From the NCBI GenBank assembly GCA_040506275.1, contig JBEVXD010000001.1, positions 62,001 to 126,000 on the forward strand: DNA of 64,000 bases. The letters run 5' to 3'. This document shows, piece by piece, positions 51,996 through 61,637 of this stretch. Position 1 is the stretch's first letter. Every line of letters starts with the position of its first letter. A model generated the notes under the pieces. That model saw only the letters and a program-made list of their open reading frames with translations, did no database searches and had not been told where the DNA came from. The position numbers were made by a program, and so were the translations under genes. The stretch comes from Thiodiazotropha sp040506275. GTDB lineage: Bacteria > Pseudomonadota > Gammaproteobacteria > Chromatiales > Chromatiaceae.

Positions 51996-53615
51996 GTGAC
52001 AGGGACAATGGAAGAAGAAGAGTTACTAGGAATTGGCGACTACATAGCCATTCTTAAGCGAAGGAAAATGCAGCTCATCGTGCCAGCTGCGATCATACTG
52101 CTATTAAGTATCGGACTTGCAGTAGGGCTGCCATCAATCTTTCGTTCAGAAGCAACTATTTTGATCGAACAGCAGGAAATTCCCAGCGAACTCGTACAAT
52201 CGACTGTTACCTCATATGCTGGTGAACGCATCCAGGTTATCAGTCAAAGAGTCATGACAACAGAGAACCTTGGTAAAATAATTGATAGCTATGGACTCTA
52301 CAAAGATACGCGTGAAACCACAAGTCTGACACTTCTAGCTAAAGATTTACGTGACGATATTCAGTTAGAAATGATAAGCGCCGACGTTATTGATCCGCGT
52401 AGTGGTCGTCCTACAAGTGCTACCATTGCCTTTATGCTCTCTTACATGAACAAGAATCCGCGAGTTGCTCAAAAGGTTACTAATGAACTGGTATCACTTT
52501 ATCTCGATGAAAACCTTAAACGTCGTACACAGTCTGCTAAGGAGACATCTAGCTTTTTAGGGGCAGAGGCGAATAAGTTAAATACAGAAATAAGTAAGTT
52601 GGAAAATTTATTAGCCAGCTTTAAAGAAAAGCATATCAACACACTACCAGAGCTTCAGCAACTGAACGTACAACTTATGGAAAGAAGTGAGCGAGAGTTG
52701 TCAGATACTGATCAGCAAATTAGAAACCTTGAAGAGCGAAAAATCTATCTTCAGTCAGAACTTGCTCAGCTAAGTCCAACAAGCGATATGTATAATTCAC
52801 GCGGTAATCGAGTGATGGGAGCGGAAGACCGACTTAAATCTTTACAAACTGAATACATTGCTCTATCTACCCGATATACAGATGACCACCCAACAATAAT
52901 TAAGATATTAGATGAAATTAACGCACTAAAAAAAGAATTAAATAACTTGTCTGGTAATACTAGTGCCGTCACAAGATCAGACAATCCTGCCTATCTTCAA
53001 TTAGAAACTCAATTCAAAGCTGCTGAAAGTGAATTATCATCACTCATAGAAACAAGGACAGAGATTAAAATAAAGATTAAAGAGTTCGAAGAACGACTAA
53101 TGCAGAGTCCGCAAGTTGAGCGTGAGTATCGGAATTTGACTCGAGACTATGATAATGCACTTTCTAAATATAGAGAGCTTAAATCAAAACAGCTTGAGGC
53201 AGAAATGGCTCAATCACTAGAGCGTGAAAGAAAGGGTGAGCGATTTTCATTATTAGAACCACCACAAATACCTGAGCAGCCTGATAAGCCAAATCGTCTA
53301 GCAATTCTAATTTTAGGATTACTGTTTAGCATATCAGGTGGATTTGCAAACGTGATAATAAGAGAAAGTATGGATCAAACAGTATATGGAAGTAAGGGAA
53401 TAATAGAGGTAACTAAAGCACCACCTTTAGCTGTAATACCTTATATAGAGATAGATAAGGACATTCAAAAGCGTACTGCAAACGGTAAATATCTAGTGAC
53501 TGGTGTAATGAGTTTTGCAGTGTTAATTCTTGTAGTTATTCATAACACATATAAACCTCTAGATGTTATCTCGTATATTGTACTTCGTAAATTAGGAATA
53601 GAGCTGGGAGGATAG
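51996..53615 (+). CDS. EPS chain-length determinant (Wzz/EpsF type)
   Basis: A 539-residue polysaccharide co-polymerase. Membrane helix 1 lies at about 30-52 and the last one at about 500-520, enclosing a long periplasmic coiled coil (about 180-410: QSAKETSSFLGAEANKLNTE..., LKSLQTEYIALSTRYTDDHP). The PxxP-like segment PPQIPEQPDKPNR before the last membrane pair is typical of Wzz/GumC proteins. It controls polymer length with the Wzy polymerase and the kinase that follows. The start is uncertain: GTG 51996 or ATG 52008 (MEEEELLGIGDYI). Confidence 0.9.
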   Translation: MTGTMEEEELLGIGDYIAILKRRKMQLIVPAAIILLLSIGLAVGLPSIFRSEATILIEQQEIPSELVQSTVTSYAGERIQVISQRVMTTENLGKIIDSYGLYKDTRETTSLTLLAKDLRDDIQLEMISADVIDPRSGRPTSATIAFMLSYMNKNPRVAQKVTNELVSLYLDENLKRRTQSAKETSSFLGAEANKLNTEISKLENLLASFKEKHINTLPELQQLNVQLMERSERELSDTDQQIRNLEERKIYLQSELAQLSPTSDMYNSRGNRVMGAEDRLKSLQTEYIALSTRYTDDHPTIIKILDEINALKKELNNLSGNTSAVTRSDNPAYLQLETQFKAAESELSSLIETRTEIKIKIKEFEERLMQSPQVEREYRNLTRDYDNALSKYRELKSKQLEAEMAQSLERERKGERFSLLEPPQIPEQPDKPNRLAILILGLLFSISGGFANVIIRESMDQTVYGSKGIIEVTKAPPLAVIPYIEIDKDIQKRTANGKYLVTGVMSFAVLILVVIHNTYKPLDVISYIVLRKLGIELGG

Positions 53616-53705
53616 AGTTACCTCCTAGTCACTTTAAATGTAGATTATGTTAATCCACTAAACTTTTGATAGAAACTAAATTAGAGAATATATAGAGAAG
53701 CTATT

Positions 53706-54524
53706 ATGGAGAAGATTAAGCAAGCGCTTGAGCGTGCAAGAGATACTAAAAGGTCAACTCTAAGAAATAGTCAAAAGGGTGTTGAGATACGCCAGGCTCC
53801 TAAGCCAGCATCTGATACGAAAATAACTTACTCAAAAACTAAGTCAATAAAAATATCAAGTGAAGTATTAAAAGAAAAGCGCATTATCACAGGAGATGAA
53901 AATGACTCTGTATCAGATCAGTATAAAGTATTAAGAACCCATGTATTGCAGAGATTGAGATCTCACAAATGGAATTCATTAGCAATAACAAGTCCGAATG
54001 AAGGATGTGGAAAAACCTTAACAGCTATAAATCTAGCAATAAGTTTAGCACGAGAAGTAAATCACTCTGTATTACTAGTAGACATGGATTTAAGACGTCC
54101 AAATATACAAAAATATTTTTTTTCCGAAAATCGTCCAGGTATAGGAGAATATTTAGAAGAAGAAATGGAACTTAGTGAGATATTATTTAATCCAGGTCTT
54201 GAGCGTCTTGTAATTCTTCCTGGAAATAAATCATATGCCAACTCTTCTGAAATATTGTCATCACCCAGAATGGTACATTTAGTAAAAGAAATAACCAATC
54301 GATATCCAAATAGAATAGTTATCTTTGATATGCCACCAATTCTAATGTGTGATGATATGATGGCATTTTCACCCTATACTGATGCAAATATGCTTGTTGT
54401 TGAAGAAGGTGTTACACAAAAGAGTGATTTAAAAAGAGCTTATGAATTATTAGATAAATCAAATATAATTGGAACAGTATTAAATAAATCAAAATTTAAA
54501 GAAGGAATCTATCAATACTATTAA
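53706..54524 (+). CDS. CpsD/CapB-family tyrosine kinase of EPS synthesis
   Basis: A 272-residue bacterial tyrosine (BY) kinase domain. Walker A is SPNEGCGKTLTAINLA, Walker A' VLLVDMDLRRPNIQKYF, and the Walker B-like strand IVIFDMPPI. The N-terminal ~60 residues are basic and disordered. The C-terminus ends in GIYQYY, a short Tyr cluster that may be the autophosphorylation site. In such systems the cytoplasmic kinase works with the Wzz-like protein encoded directly upstream. A+T content rises sharply from here on. Confidence 0.92.
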   Translation: MEKIKQALERARDTKRSTLRNSQKGVEIRQAPKPASDTKITYSKTKSIKISSEVLKEKRIITGDENDSVSDQYKVLRTHVLQRLRSHKWNSLAITSPNEGCGKTLTAINLAISLAREVNHSVLLVDMDLRRPNIQKYFFSENRPGIGEYLEEEMELSEILFNPGLERLVILPGNKSYANSSEILSSPRMVHLVKEITNRYPNRIVIFDMPPILMCDDMMAFSPYTDANMLVVEEGVTQKSDLKRAYELLDKSNIIGTVLNKSKFKEGIYQYY

Positions 54525-54581
54525 TGAATACTATAGTTCAATATCTTATTACCTCACTATTAGTATAGATAGTTATAAATT

Positions 54582-55466
54582 ATGGAAAGTATAATTACCA
54601 ATGACATTCTGCCAAAGTTTATGTGTGTTGGCACACAAAAAGCAGGAACTACAACTTTACATAGTTATCTGTTACAACATCCAAAAATATGTTTACCAAG
54701 TATTAAAGAGACTGATTTCTTTCAGGATGATGAAAAGTATTTTCAAGGTTTAGATTTTTATAAAAAGTATTATCCAGATTGTAGTTCCAATGCTCTATAT
54801 GGAGAAGTAGAACCTGAGTATATGTATTTTGAGAATGTTCCTAATAGATTGTTAAAAGATTTAGGCCAACATCTTAAAATAATATTTATTTTAAGAGATC
54901 CTGTAAATCGATCATATTCGCACTATATGATGAATCGTAACAATGGTTTTGAGAACGAAAAGTTTGATACTGCAATTGCAAAAGAAGAGGAAAGAATAAA
55001 TCGAGATGAGGACTCAAAAAAGAAATATTCTTATATATCGAGAAGTTTGTATGTACATCAAATAAATAGATATTTGTCGTTATTCAAAAAAGAAAATATA
55101 CTATTTTTATTGTTTGAGGATGATTTAGTAAAAGATCCAAAATCAACAATGGAAAGAGTATTTAGCTTTTTAGACATAGATAGTTTGGATATAACAATTG
55201 AAAGTGTTAAAAATAAAACAAGGCCATTTATATCAAAACATATTGGCCATATGGTATACAGAGATTCTTATGCTAAAGAACTATTCAAAAAAATACTACC
55301 TTCAAGTAAATATAGAGAAGCACTAAAAAATATATTTCGTGAAAACAGTTACGAAAAGTTAAAAAGTGAGGATCGTAAAAAATTAATAAATAACTATTTT
55401 TATGATGATATATGTGAGATTGAAAGAATAATAAATAGAAATCTCGATTCTTGGAAACAAGAATAA
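54582..55466 (+). CDS. PAPS-dependent sulfotransferase
   Basis: A 294-residue sulfotransferase-family protein. The 5'-phosphosulfate loop is GTQKAGTTTLHSYL (about 17-30) and the 3'-phosphate-binding part RDPVNRSYSHYMMN (about 106-119); KETDFF, and the acidic FEDDLVKDP segment, also fit the heparan/bacterial carbohydrate sulfotransferases. It would move sulfate from PAPS to a sugar of the EPS repeat unit. Two Asn/Lys-rich C-terminal helices follow. It lies within the EPS operon between the kinase and a glycosyltransferase. The acceptor sugar is not known. Confidence 0.9.
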   Translation: MESIITNDILPKFMCVGTQKAGTTTLHSYLLQHPKICLPSIKETDFFQDDEKYFQGLDFYKKYYPDCSSNALYGEVEPEYMYFENVPNRLLKDLGQHLKIIFILRDPVNRSYSHYMMNRNNGFENEKFDTAIAKEEERINRDEDSKKKYSYISRSLYVHQINRYLSLFKKENILFLLFEDDLVKDPKSTMERVFSFLDIDSLDITIESVKNKTRPFISKHIGHMVYRDSYAKELFKKILPSSKYREALKNIFRENSYEKLKSEDRKKLINNYFYDDICEIERIINRNLDSWKQE

Positions 55467-55475
55467 TTATTAATC

Positions 55476-56645
55476 ATGGATAGCTTAAAAGTCTTTCATG
55501 TCACTGGTTTGTTGCCTCCATATTATTCTGGGGCTGGAATGAATGATATGTTACTTGCTAAAAGTTTGAGGAATTCTTCATTAGATATATTATTAATTAC
55601 AAAAAAAAATAAAATTAACGAACGATCAAAGCAGATAATTGATGGTTGTAATGTTCGTAAGCTAGGATTGAATAGATCACGTTTAGGTGATTTGATCTGG
55701 TTGATACAATTCATAATATTAATTTATAACAATAAACCTAATTTGATTAGATTTCGTGGTTATAGTTTTCTTTATTCTGTCTCTATAAATATTATCAAAC
55801 TATTTTTTAAAAATATAAAAATAGTTTGTCAACCAGCTTGTTATGGAGTTGATAATCCAAATATCATAAAGACAAATAGATTAGGTAATTATCAACTATC
55901 AAATATCCTAAAATCTGATGCGATATTTGCAATGAATGAAAAAATAGAGTTAGAGTTTATAAAAGAAGGGTTTTTAAAGAAAAAGATCATTGCTATAAGA
56001 AATCCTGTTAATACAAATAATATTATTAACTCATCAACTAAAAGTAATAAATCATCAAACTCAAAACAATATATATTTTGTACAATTGGTGCCATAGACA
56101 AAAGAAAAAAACAATTAGATATTACTAAAGCATTTTGTAAATCTCAAAACAGTACAAATTCAAAACTACTACATATAGGCCCAAAAGAGAGTGATTTAAA
56201 TTTATTAGATAGCAAAAAAACAATAAATAGTTCTAAAAATCAAATTACTAAATTAACTGATTACATAAATCAAGAATGTAAAAGTAATGTAAAGATTACT
56301 GGATACGTTGAAAATGTTTATGAGTACTTAAATGATTCAGACGTCCTTATACATGCTTCAGATCATGAGGGTGAGGCAAATGCAGTAAATGAGGCACTAG
56401 CTTCAGGATTACTAGTAATAGTACCAGATACATTAGTATATTCTAGACAAGTACCCGATGGAGTGGGTATAAAAATAGATATGACAATAGAGAAGTTAAC
56501 TCAAATAATATCAAAGTATATTGAATTACCAGAGAAATATAGTTCTATAAGAAAACAAGGTAAAGAGTATATAAAGAGAACTCGAAATATAAAAATAATA
56601 TCAAAAGAGTATAAAGAAATAATAGAAAAAGTATGCAAGCAATAA
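55476..56645 (+). CDS. Glycosyltransferase, GT4 family
   Basis: A 389-residue GT-B enzyme: an N-terminal domain starting KVFHVTGLLPPYYSGAGMNDM and a C-terminal nucleotide-sugar domain with IGAIDKRKKQ, DVLIHASDHEGEANAVNEALASGLLVIV. The Glu-rich HEGEANAVNEA is the GT4 EX7E-like motif. The middle is Asn/Lys rich with a strongly A+T-biased codon use. The sugar and linkage cannot be told. It abuts the next gene with no gap (stop 56645, start 56646). Confidence 0.88.
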   Translation: MDSLKVFHVTGLLPPYYSGAGMNDMLLAKSLRNSSLDILLITKKNKINERSKQIIDGCNVRKLGLNRSRLGDLIWLIQFIILIYNNKPNLIRFRGYSFLYSVSINIIKLFFKNIKIVCQPACYGVDNPNIIKTNRLGNYQLSNILKSDAIFAMNEKIELEFIKEGFLKKKIIAIRNPVNTNNIINSSTKSNKSSNSKQYIFCTIGAIDKRKKQLDITKAFCKSQNSTNSKLLHIGPKESDLNLLDSKKTINSSKNQITKLTDYINQECKSNVKITGYVENVYEYLNDSDVLIHASDHEGEANAVNEALASGLLVIVPDTLVYSRQVPDGVGIKIDMTIEKLTQIISKYIELPEKYSSIRKQGKEYIKRTRNIKIISKEYKEIIEKVCKQ

Positions 56646-57869
56646 ATGGATACATTAATTTCTTTATTCTACTTTCTTAGACCTATCCTAAGTTTTGATA
56701 CGGGACATAGAGTATTAGGTGTGGATCTTGCAGATTTAATTATCATATTAATGTTTGCAATTTTAATGTTTCTATCACCATTAGTTGGTAAATTAAATCA
56801 GATTAAAAAGTTAAATACACTAGATATTTCAATATTAGCATTTGCAATTTGGTCATTATTTATCTCAATCTTGTATATAGACAAATCAAACATTGCAGAT
56901 GTTGGAAAATTTATCATACCAATGATTACGTATTTAGTAATGAGAAGATATATACGTAATAAACAACAGTATTATAATGTTGTATTTCTAATAATACTTG
57001 GATTCTCTATACCCGTCATATTGAGTATTATAACAATACTTGATGGCTCAGGGCTTGAGTCAGTAAGAAGCCAAACAGGGTATTCGAGATACCAAGGCGT
57101 CTATCTTAATCCGCATAATTTTGGGCATGCTATGGGCGTTTTGCTCATAAGCATACTTGTCTTTCTTAATCTATCATATACATGGAAAGATGAAGTTACT
57201 ACTATTTTTAAGCAAAAATATAAACTAAGTATAGTGATCCTTGTTTCACTAGGTGCAACATATTGCATTTTGCATAGCCATGTAAGAACTGTGTTACTAG
57301 GCTTAGTTGTATTTCTACTCGTTTTTGCAATAAAAAAAGGCAAAAAAGTATTTATCACATTTGCATCAATTACATTTTTAAGTTTTCTTATAACATTACC
57401 TGTCCTTACAGTTTTATTTGCTGATGTTATAAGCGCAGTATCTGAAGAGAATATTGAAAAAGCAGGTTCCGGAAGACCTGTAATATGGAAGCATAATATT
57501 ATTGAATTTAGTAGAATGACATTTGATAGGCAAATTGCTGGAGCAGGGATAGGTAATAGGGTATCTCTAAGTAATAGTGGTCATGGTTACAAAGATCGTA
57601 TATGGAATAGTCATAATGACTTTTTAGAAGTTTTAATGCAAACAGGGATAGTAGGATTCATATTATACATTTGGATATTAGTAAATATTTTTAAAGAGAT
57701 TAGTAAGCTTGATCCAAAGGAACGAGTTATATTTATTCCGCTTATTGTTGCAGTTATAATTATGAATCTAGTAAGTAATAGTTATGTTCAAAGATTCAGC
57801 GTCGGTCAAATATTTTTTATGCTACTTGCGTATGTTGGATCAAAAGCATCAACATGGCAAAAAAAATAA
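56646..57869 (+). CDS. O-antigen ligase/polymerase-like membrane protein (Wzy type)
   Basis: A 407-residue multi-pass protein (about 11 helices) of the O-antigen polymerase/ligase family. A large periplasmic loop follows helix ~8 with GSGRPVIWKHNIIEFS, GAGIGNRVSLSNSGHGYK and NSHNDFLEVLMQTGIVGF, the HNDFLE-type motif of WaaL/Wzy. In an operon with Wzx and Wzz it is the likely repeat-unit polymerase. It overlaps the lyase gene by 16 bases. Confidence 0.9.
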   Translation: MDTLISLFYFLRPILSFDTGHRVLGVDLADLIIILMFAILMFLSPLVGKLNQIKKLNTLDISILAFAIWSLFISILYIDKSNIADVGKFIIPMITYLVMRRYIRNKQQYYNVVFLIILGFSIPVILSIITILDGSGLESVRSQTGYSRYQGVYLNPHNFGHAMGVLLISILVFLNLSYTWKDEVTTIFKQKYKLSIVILVSLGATYCILHSHVRTVLLGLVVFLLVFAIKKGKKVFITFASITFLSFLITLPVLTVLFADVISAVSEENIEKAGSGRPVIWKHNIIEFSRMTFDRQIAGAGIGNRVSLSNSGHGYKDRIWNSHNDFLEVLMQTGIVGFILYIWILVNIFKEISKLDPKERVIFIPLIVAVIIMNLVSNSYVQRFSVGQIFFMLLAYVGSKASTWQKK

Positions 57870-58648
57870 AACAGCTACTTATCATTATTTTGTTTAGTAA
57901 TATAAATAATCTAGCAGGCCAGGAATTACAATATAGTAATGTAGAATTTGATGATGAGTTTAATAAAAATATAGATAGTAATAATTGGTATCTTTCTGGA
58001 AACATTAAACCTCAGATTGTAAAGTTAAACGATTTAAATAGCTATGCAGTAGAATTATGCATAAACAAAGGAAAATCATATAGAAATGAACTATCTATGC
58101 GTAGTGCAGCATTTAAAGCTCAATACAATATTGCCTACAAATACGAGTTTCGAACATATCTACCATCGGATTATAGAAATGATCAAAATCAAGAGATTAT
58201 TATCCAGTGGCATGCAAAACCAGATAAAGATATTAATGAAGATTATAGATCACCACCGTTATCAATTTCTACAATTAACAATAACTATTATTTAGAAAAA
58301 AGATGGGATAATAAAAAAGTTACTTTTGATAGAAATCATAAAAAAAGATACAGCGGATATGAAAGAGTAAAGCTGGATAAAATAATACCAGGAAAATGGG
58401 AAAACTGGGAAGTCTATATAAACTGGTCTTATTCTATTGCTAGCGGGTTTACAATTATTAAAAAAAATGGGAAATATTTATATAATAATTATGGACCAAA
58501 TACATATAATGATACTGATGCTCCATATCAAAAGTTAGGATTATATAAGTGGCTATGGAAGGAAGGAAATATGAATTACAAATATAATAATATTAGTAGA
58601 AGGTGTATACGGATTGACAGTATTTCAATAACATCTGCAGGTTATTAG
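57854..58648 (+). CDS. Heparin-lyase-I-like exported polysaccharide lyase
   Basis: A 264-residue beta-jellyroll protein resembling the heparin lyase I/PL13-PL20 group. A weak signal peptide (about 1-22, LLIIILFSNINNLAGQ) is followed by YEFRTYLPSDYRNDQ, QEIIIQWHAKPD, SPPLSISTINNNYYLEKRWD and GKWENWEVYINWSY, then GFTIIKKNGKYLYNNYGPNTYND and QKLGLYKWLWK. The last blocks are typical of this family. It acts in the periplasm or outside, cutting acidic or sulfated glycan. It overlaps the polymerase gene, so it is coupled to synthesis and may trim or release the polymer. Active residues were not verified. Confidence 0.8.
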   Translation: MAKKIKQLLIIILFSNINNLAGQELQYSNVEFDDEFNKNIDSNNWYLSGNIKPQIVKLNDLNSYAVELCINKGKSYRNELSMRSAAFKAQYNIAYKYEFRTYLPSDYRNDQNQEIIIQWHAKPDKDINEDYRSPPLSISTINNNYYLEKRWDNKKVTFDRNHKKRYSGYERVKLDKIIPGKWENWEVYINWSYSIASGFTIIKKNGKYLYNNYGPNTYNDTDAPYQKLGLYKWLWKEGNMNYKYNNISRRCIRIDSISITSAGY

Positions 58649-59599
58649 TTGGTGATTACTAACAACAAGAAAAGAGTATTGTTTGTCAGTGGGGGTAATA
58701 ATGACAAACTCCTCGATTATGTGAAAGAGCAAGCTGACGAAATAAATGATTCAACAGAATACAGTATTGATCATTATTTAATTAAAGGAAAAGGTATTAT
58801 AGGATATTTAAAAAACTATATACCTTTAAGACGTAAATTAATATCTAATAATTATGATTTTATACATGCACATTATGGCCTTTCAGGTATGCTAGCCGTC
58901 TTGCAAAGAAAATGTAGAGTAATTATTACTTTTCATGGTAGTGATCTTAATAGAAAAGACCACCGTAAGATATCAATACTAGCAAGTTATCTAGCAACTA
59001 AATCTATTGTTGTATCAGAAAAACTAAAATCTCACCTTGCAAGTAATAAAAATAATAATATTCACCTTATTCCATGTGGAGTTGATTTAAGTGTATTCAA
59101 ACCAATACATCAAAACGAAGCAAAGCTAAGACTAAACTTAAATCAAAATGATAACTATATACTATTTGGTGGAGCTAAAAGTAATAAAGTTAAAAACTGG
59201 AATCTTGCATTAAAAGCATTAGAAAATATACGTTATAATTATAAAATAATTGAATTAAAAAATATGTCGCGAGAGCAAGTTAATTTGGCATTAAACTCTT
59301 CTAGTATTTTGTTGCTAACTTCTCATATGGAAGGTTCACCACAAATAATTAAAGAGGCTATGTCAACTAATACTCCAATAGTTGTAACAAATGTAGGAGA
59401 TGTTGAGTGGCTATTACACAATGTCACTAATACATATATTGTTAAACATGATAAGAACGAAATATCAAATGCTATAAATAATATACTTTCACATCCAACT
59501 AGATTATCTACTAATGGAAGGGAACGGATTTTAGAATTAAAACTAGACAAAGAAAGCGTTACTAAAGAACTACGATTTGTGTATCACTCGATAGAATAA
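58649..59599 (+). CDS. Glycosyltransferase, GT4 family
   Basis: A 316-residue GT-B glycosyltransferase. VLFVSGGNNDKLLDY starts the acceptor domain; HAHYGLSGMLA and ITFHGSDLNRKDHRK follow; the donor side has IPCGVDLSVFKP, then SSILLLTSHMEGSPQIIKEAMSTNTPIVVTNVGDVEWLL, where MEGSPQIIKEA is the GT4 E-x7-E region. The TTG at 58649 is the first codon after the lyase stop; GTG 58652 is the alternative. Donor sugar unknown. Confidence 0.88.
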   Translation: MVITNNKKRVLFVSGGNNDKLLDYVKEQADEINDSTEYSIDHYLIKGKGIIGYLKNYIPLRRKLISNNYDFIHAHYGLSGMLAVLQRKCRVIITFHGSDLNRKDHRKISILASYLATKSIVVSEKLKSHLASNKNNNIHLIPCGVDLSVFKPIHQNEAKLRLNLNQNDNYILFGGAKSNKVKNWNLALKALENIRYNYKIIELKNMSREQVNLALNSSSILLLTSHMEGSPQIIKEAMSTNTPIVVTNVGDVEWLLHNVTNTYIVKHDKNEISNAINNILSHPTRLSTNGRERILELKLDKESVTKELRFVYHSIE

Positions 59600-59680
59600 A
59601 TGGCTAAGGAATAATATTATACACAACATATAAATATCTCTTGTCGTAATGATTCAAAGTAATTGTAAAAAGGTACAAAA

Positions 59681-60799
59681 GTGGATAAAAGGAAGTTAAT
59701 ATATATTGTTGGCGGTGCTAGACCGAATTTTATGAAGATTGCTCCAATAGTTAGAGCTTTAGAAACTAGTAAAGTACTAGATTTCAAAATAATACATACT
59801 GGTCAGCACTACGATAAAGATATGAATGAGGTTTTCTTTGATGAATTAAATATCCCTGAACCAGATTATTATCTTTCAGCAGGAGGAGGAAGTCATTCAG
59901 AGCAAACATGCAAAATAATGCTGTCTTTCGAAAAGATATGTGAAAATAAAAGACCGGATGCAGTACTAGTAGTTGGTGATGTAAATTCAACACTAGCTTG
60001 TTCTATTGTATCTAAAAAAATGAATATTAAACTTATTCACGTAGAGGCTGGTTTACGAAGTTATGATAGAACTATGCCTGAAGAAATTAACCGAATTGTT
60101 ACCGATAGTATATCAGATATTTTCTTTGTAACAGAAACAAGTGGTGTTGATAATTTGTTATCTGAGGGAAAACCTGAAAATACATTACATTATGTTGGTC
60201 ATGTTATGATCGATAATCTTCTATTTCAGTTAGAACAACTAAATAATAATAAAAAAGTATCAAAAGATATACTAAATCTTAAAGCTAAACTGACAAGTAA
60301 ATCTAATAATTATGGTATTTTAACGTTACACAGACCAGGTAATGTTGATAATAAGCAAATTCTCAATGAGATCATCGATGCCATTAATGAGATTTCTAAA
60401 AAATTACCTATTATATTTTCTGTTCATCCAAGAACAAAAAAACAATTAGACTGTTTTAATATAAAGTTATCAAATTCAGTTACATTAATAAAACCACAAT
60501 CCTATATGAATTTTTTATTTTTGTGGAAAGACGCAGAACTAGTTCTTACTGATAGTGGGGGTTTACAGGAGGAGACTACTGCTCTAGGAGTACCTTGTAT
60601 AACAATTCGAGAAAATACTGAAAGACCCATAACAATAAAACAAGGTACTAATGTTTTAGCCGGTACTAGCAAAAAATCAATAGTGTATGAGGCAGATAAA
60701 GTTATTTCTGGTCATTCTAAAAGTAATAAAAGGCCAGATATGTGGGATGGAAAAGCTGCTCATAGAATTGTCAAAATATTACAAGATAAAATATCATGA
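59681..60799 (+). CDS. wecB: UDP-N-acetylglucosamine 2-epimerase (non-hydrolysing)
   Basis: A 372-residue epimerase making UDP-ManNAc from UDP-GlcNAc. The sequence runs GGARPNFMKIAPIVRAL, HTGQHYDKDM, GDVNSTLACS, VEAGLRSYDRTMPEEINR, LTLHRPGNVDN and TDSGGLQEETTALGVPC, all conserved. The GTG start follows AAAAGG by about 12 bases. It overlaps the next gene by four bases (ATGA), tying epimerase to the ManNAc-type transferase after it. It implies a ManNAc or ManNAcA unit in the polymer. Confidence 0.96.
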   Translation: MDKRKLIYIVGGARPNFMKIAPIVRALETSKVLDFKIIHTGQHYDKDMNEVFFDELNIPEPDYYLSAGGGSHSEQTCKIMLSFEKICENKRPDAVLVVGDVNSTLACSIVSKKMNIKLIHVEAGLRSYDRTMPEEINRIVTDSISDIFFVTETSGVDNLLSEGKPENTLHYVGHVMIDNLLFQLEQLNNNKKVSKDILNLKAKLTSKSNNYGILTLHRPGNVDNKQILNEIIDAINEISKKLPIIFSVHPRTKKQLDCFNIKLSNSVTLIKPQSYMNFLFLWKDAELVLTDSGGLQEETTALGVPCITIRENTERPITIKQGTNVLAGTSKKSIVYEADKVISGHSKSNKRPDMWDGKAAHRIVKILQDKIS

Positions 60800-61536
60800 A
60801 TAACAGAATAGAACTAATGGGATGTAATATAGATAATCTATCAATGAATGAGACATTAGACAAAATAGAGAGGCTTATTGAATCTGGTGACACTCATCAA
60901 CATGTTGTAGTAAATGTAGATAAAATAGTAAAGGCTAATAAAGACACTAAATTGAAAGAGATTATAAACTCATGCTCACTAGTAAACGTTGACGGCATGC
61001 CTGTTGTATGGGTTTCTAGGCTACTTGGTAAACCACTTAAACAAAGAGTAGCTGGGGTAGATCTATTTGAAAAATTAATGGAAAGATCTTCTAAAAAGAA
61101 ATTAAAAGTATTTTTACTAGGTGCGAAAGAAGAAGTAGTCTCCAAAACAAAAGAAATATATGAAAATAAGTATAACCATCAATCAATTGTAGGATATAGA
61201 AATGGTTACTGGACCGATGCAGAAGAAAAAGAAGTAGTTCAACAAATTAAAGAAGCTGAGCCAGATATGCTCTTTGTTGCAATTAGTTCACCAAAAAAAG
61301 AAGAATTTTTAAATAAATATCAAAAAGCGATGAATGTACCCTTTTCCATGGGAGTGGGGGGAACTTTTGACGTTGCCGTAGGAAAAGTAAAAAGAGCACC
61401 TATCTTGATGCAAAACCTAGGGTTAGAATGGTTTTATAGGTTTTTGCAAGAACCAAGAAGAATGTTTAAAAGGTATTTTGTAGATGACATTGCATTTTTT
61501 AAACTTTTGCTTATAGAAATAAAAAATAATAAGTAA
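60796..61536 (+). CDS. WecG/TagA/CpsF-family glycosyltransferase
   Basis: A 246-residue GT26-family transferase. VNVDKIVKANKD, VNVDGMPVVWVSRLLGKPLKQRVAGVDLFEKLM, then VFLLGAKEEVV, GYRNGYW and PDMLFVAISSPKKEEFLNKYQ, with C-terminal VGGTFDVAVGKVKRAPILMQNLGLEWFYRFLQEPRRMFKRYF, match the family closely. WecG moves ManNAcA, TagA moves ManNAc onto a lipid-linked GlcNAc; with wecB just upstream, ManNAc-type transfer is likely. Full length. Confidence 0.95.
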   Translation: MNNRIELMGCNIDNLSMNETLDKIERLIESGDTHQHVVVNVDKIVKANKDTKLKEIINSCSLVNVDGMPVVWVSRLLGKPLKQRVAGVDLFEKLMERSSKKKLKVFLLGAKEEVVSKTKEIYENKYNHQSIVGYRNGYWTDAEEKEVVQQIKEAEPDMLFVAISSPKKEEFLNKYQKAMNVPFSMGVGGTFDVAVGKVKRAPILMQNLGLEWFYRFLQEPRRMFKRYFVDDIAFFKLLLIEIKNNK

Positions 61537-61637
61537 TTATACGAAATTAGACATTGTGTGATTTATGAAATTATTATTTTATTCAATAATAAGTATATGA
61601 TATGAGTATAGTTTAGTAATTATTTAAGTTCAGAAGA

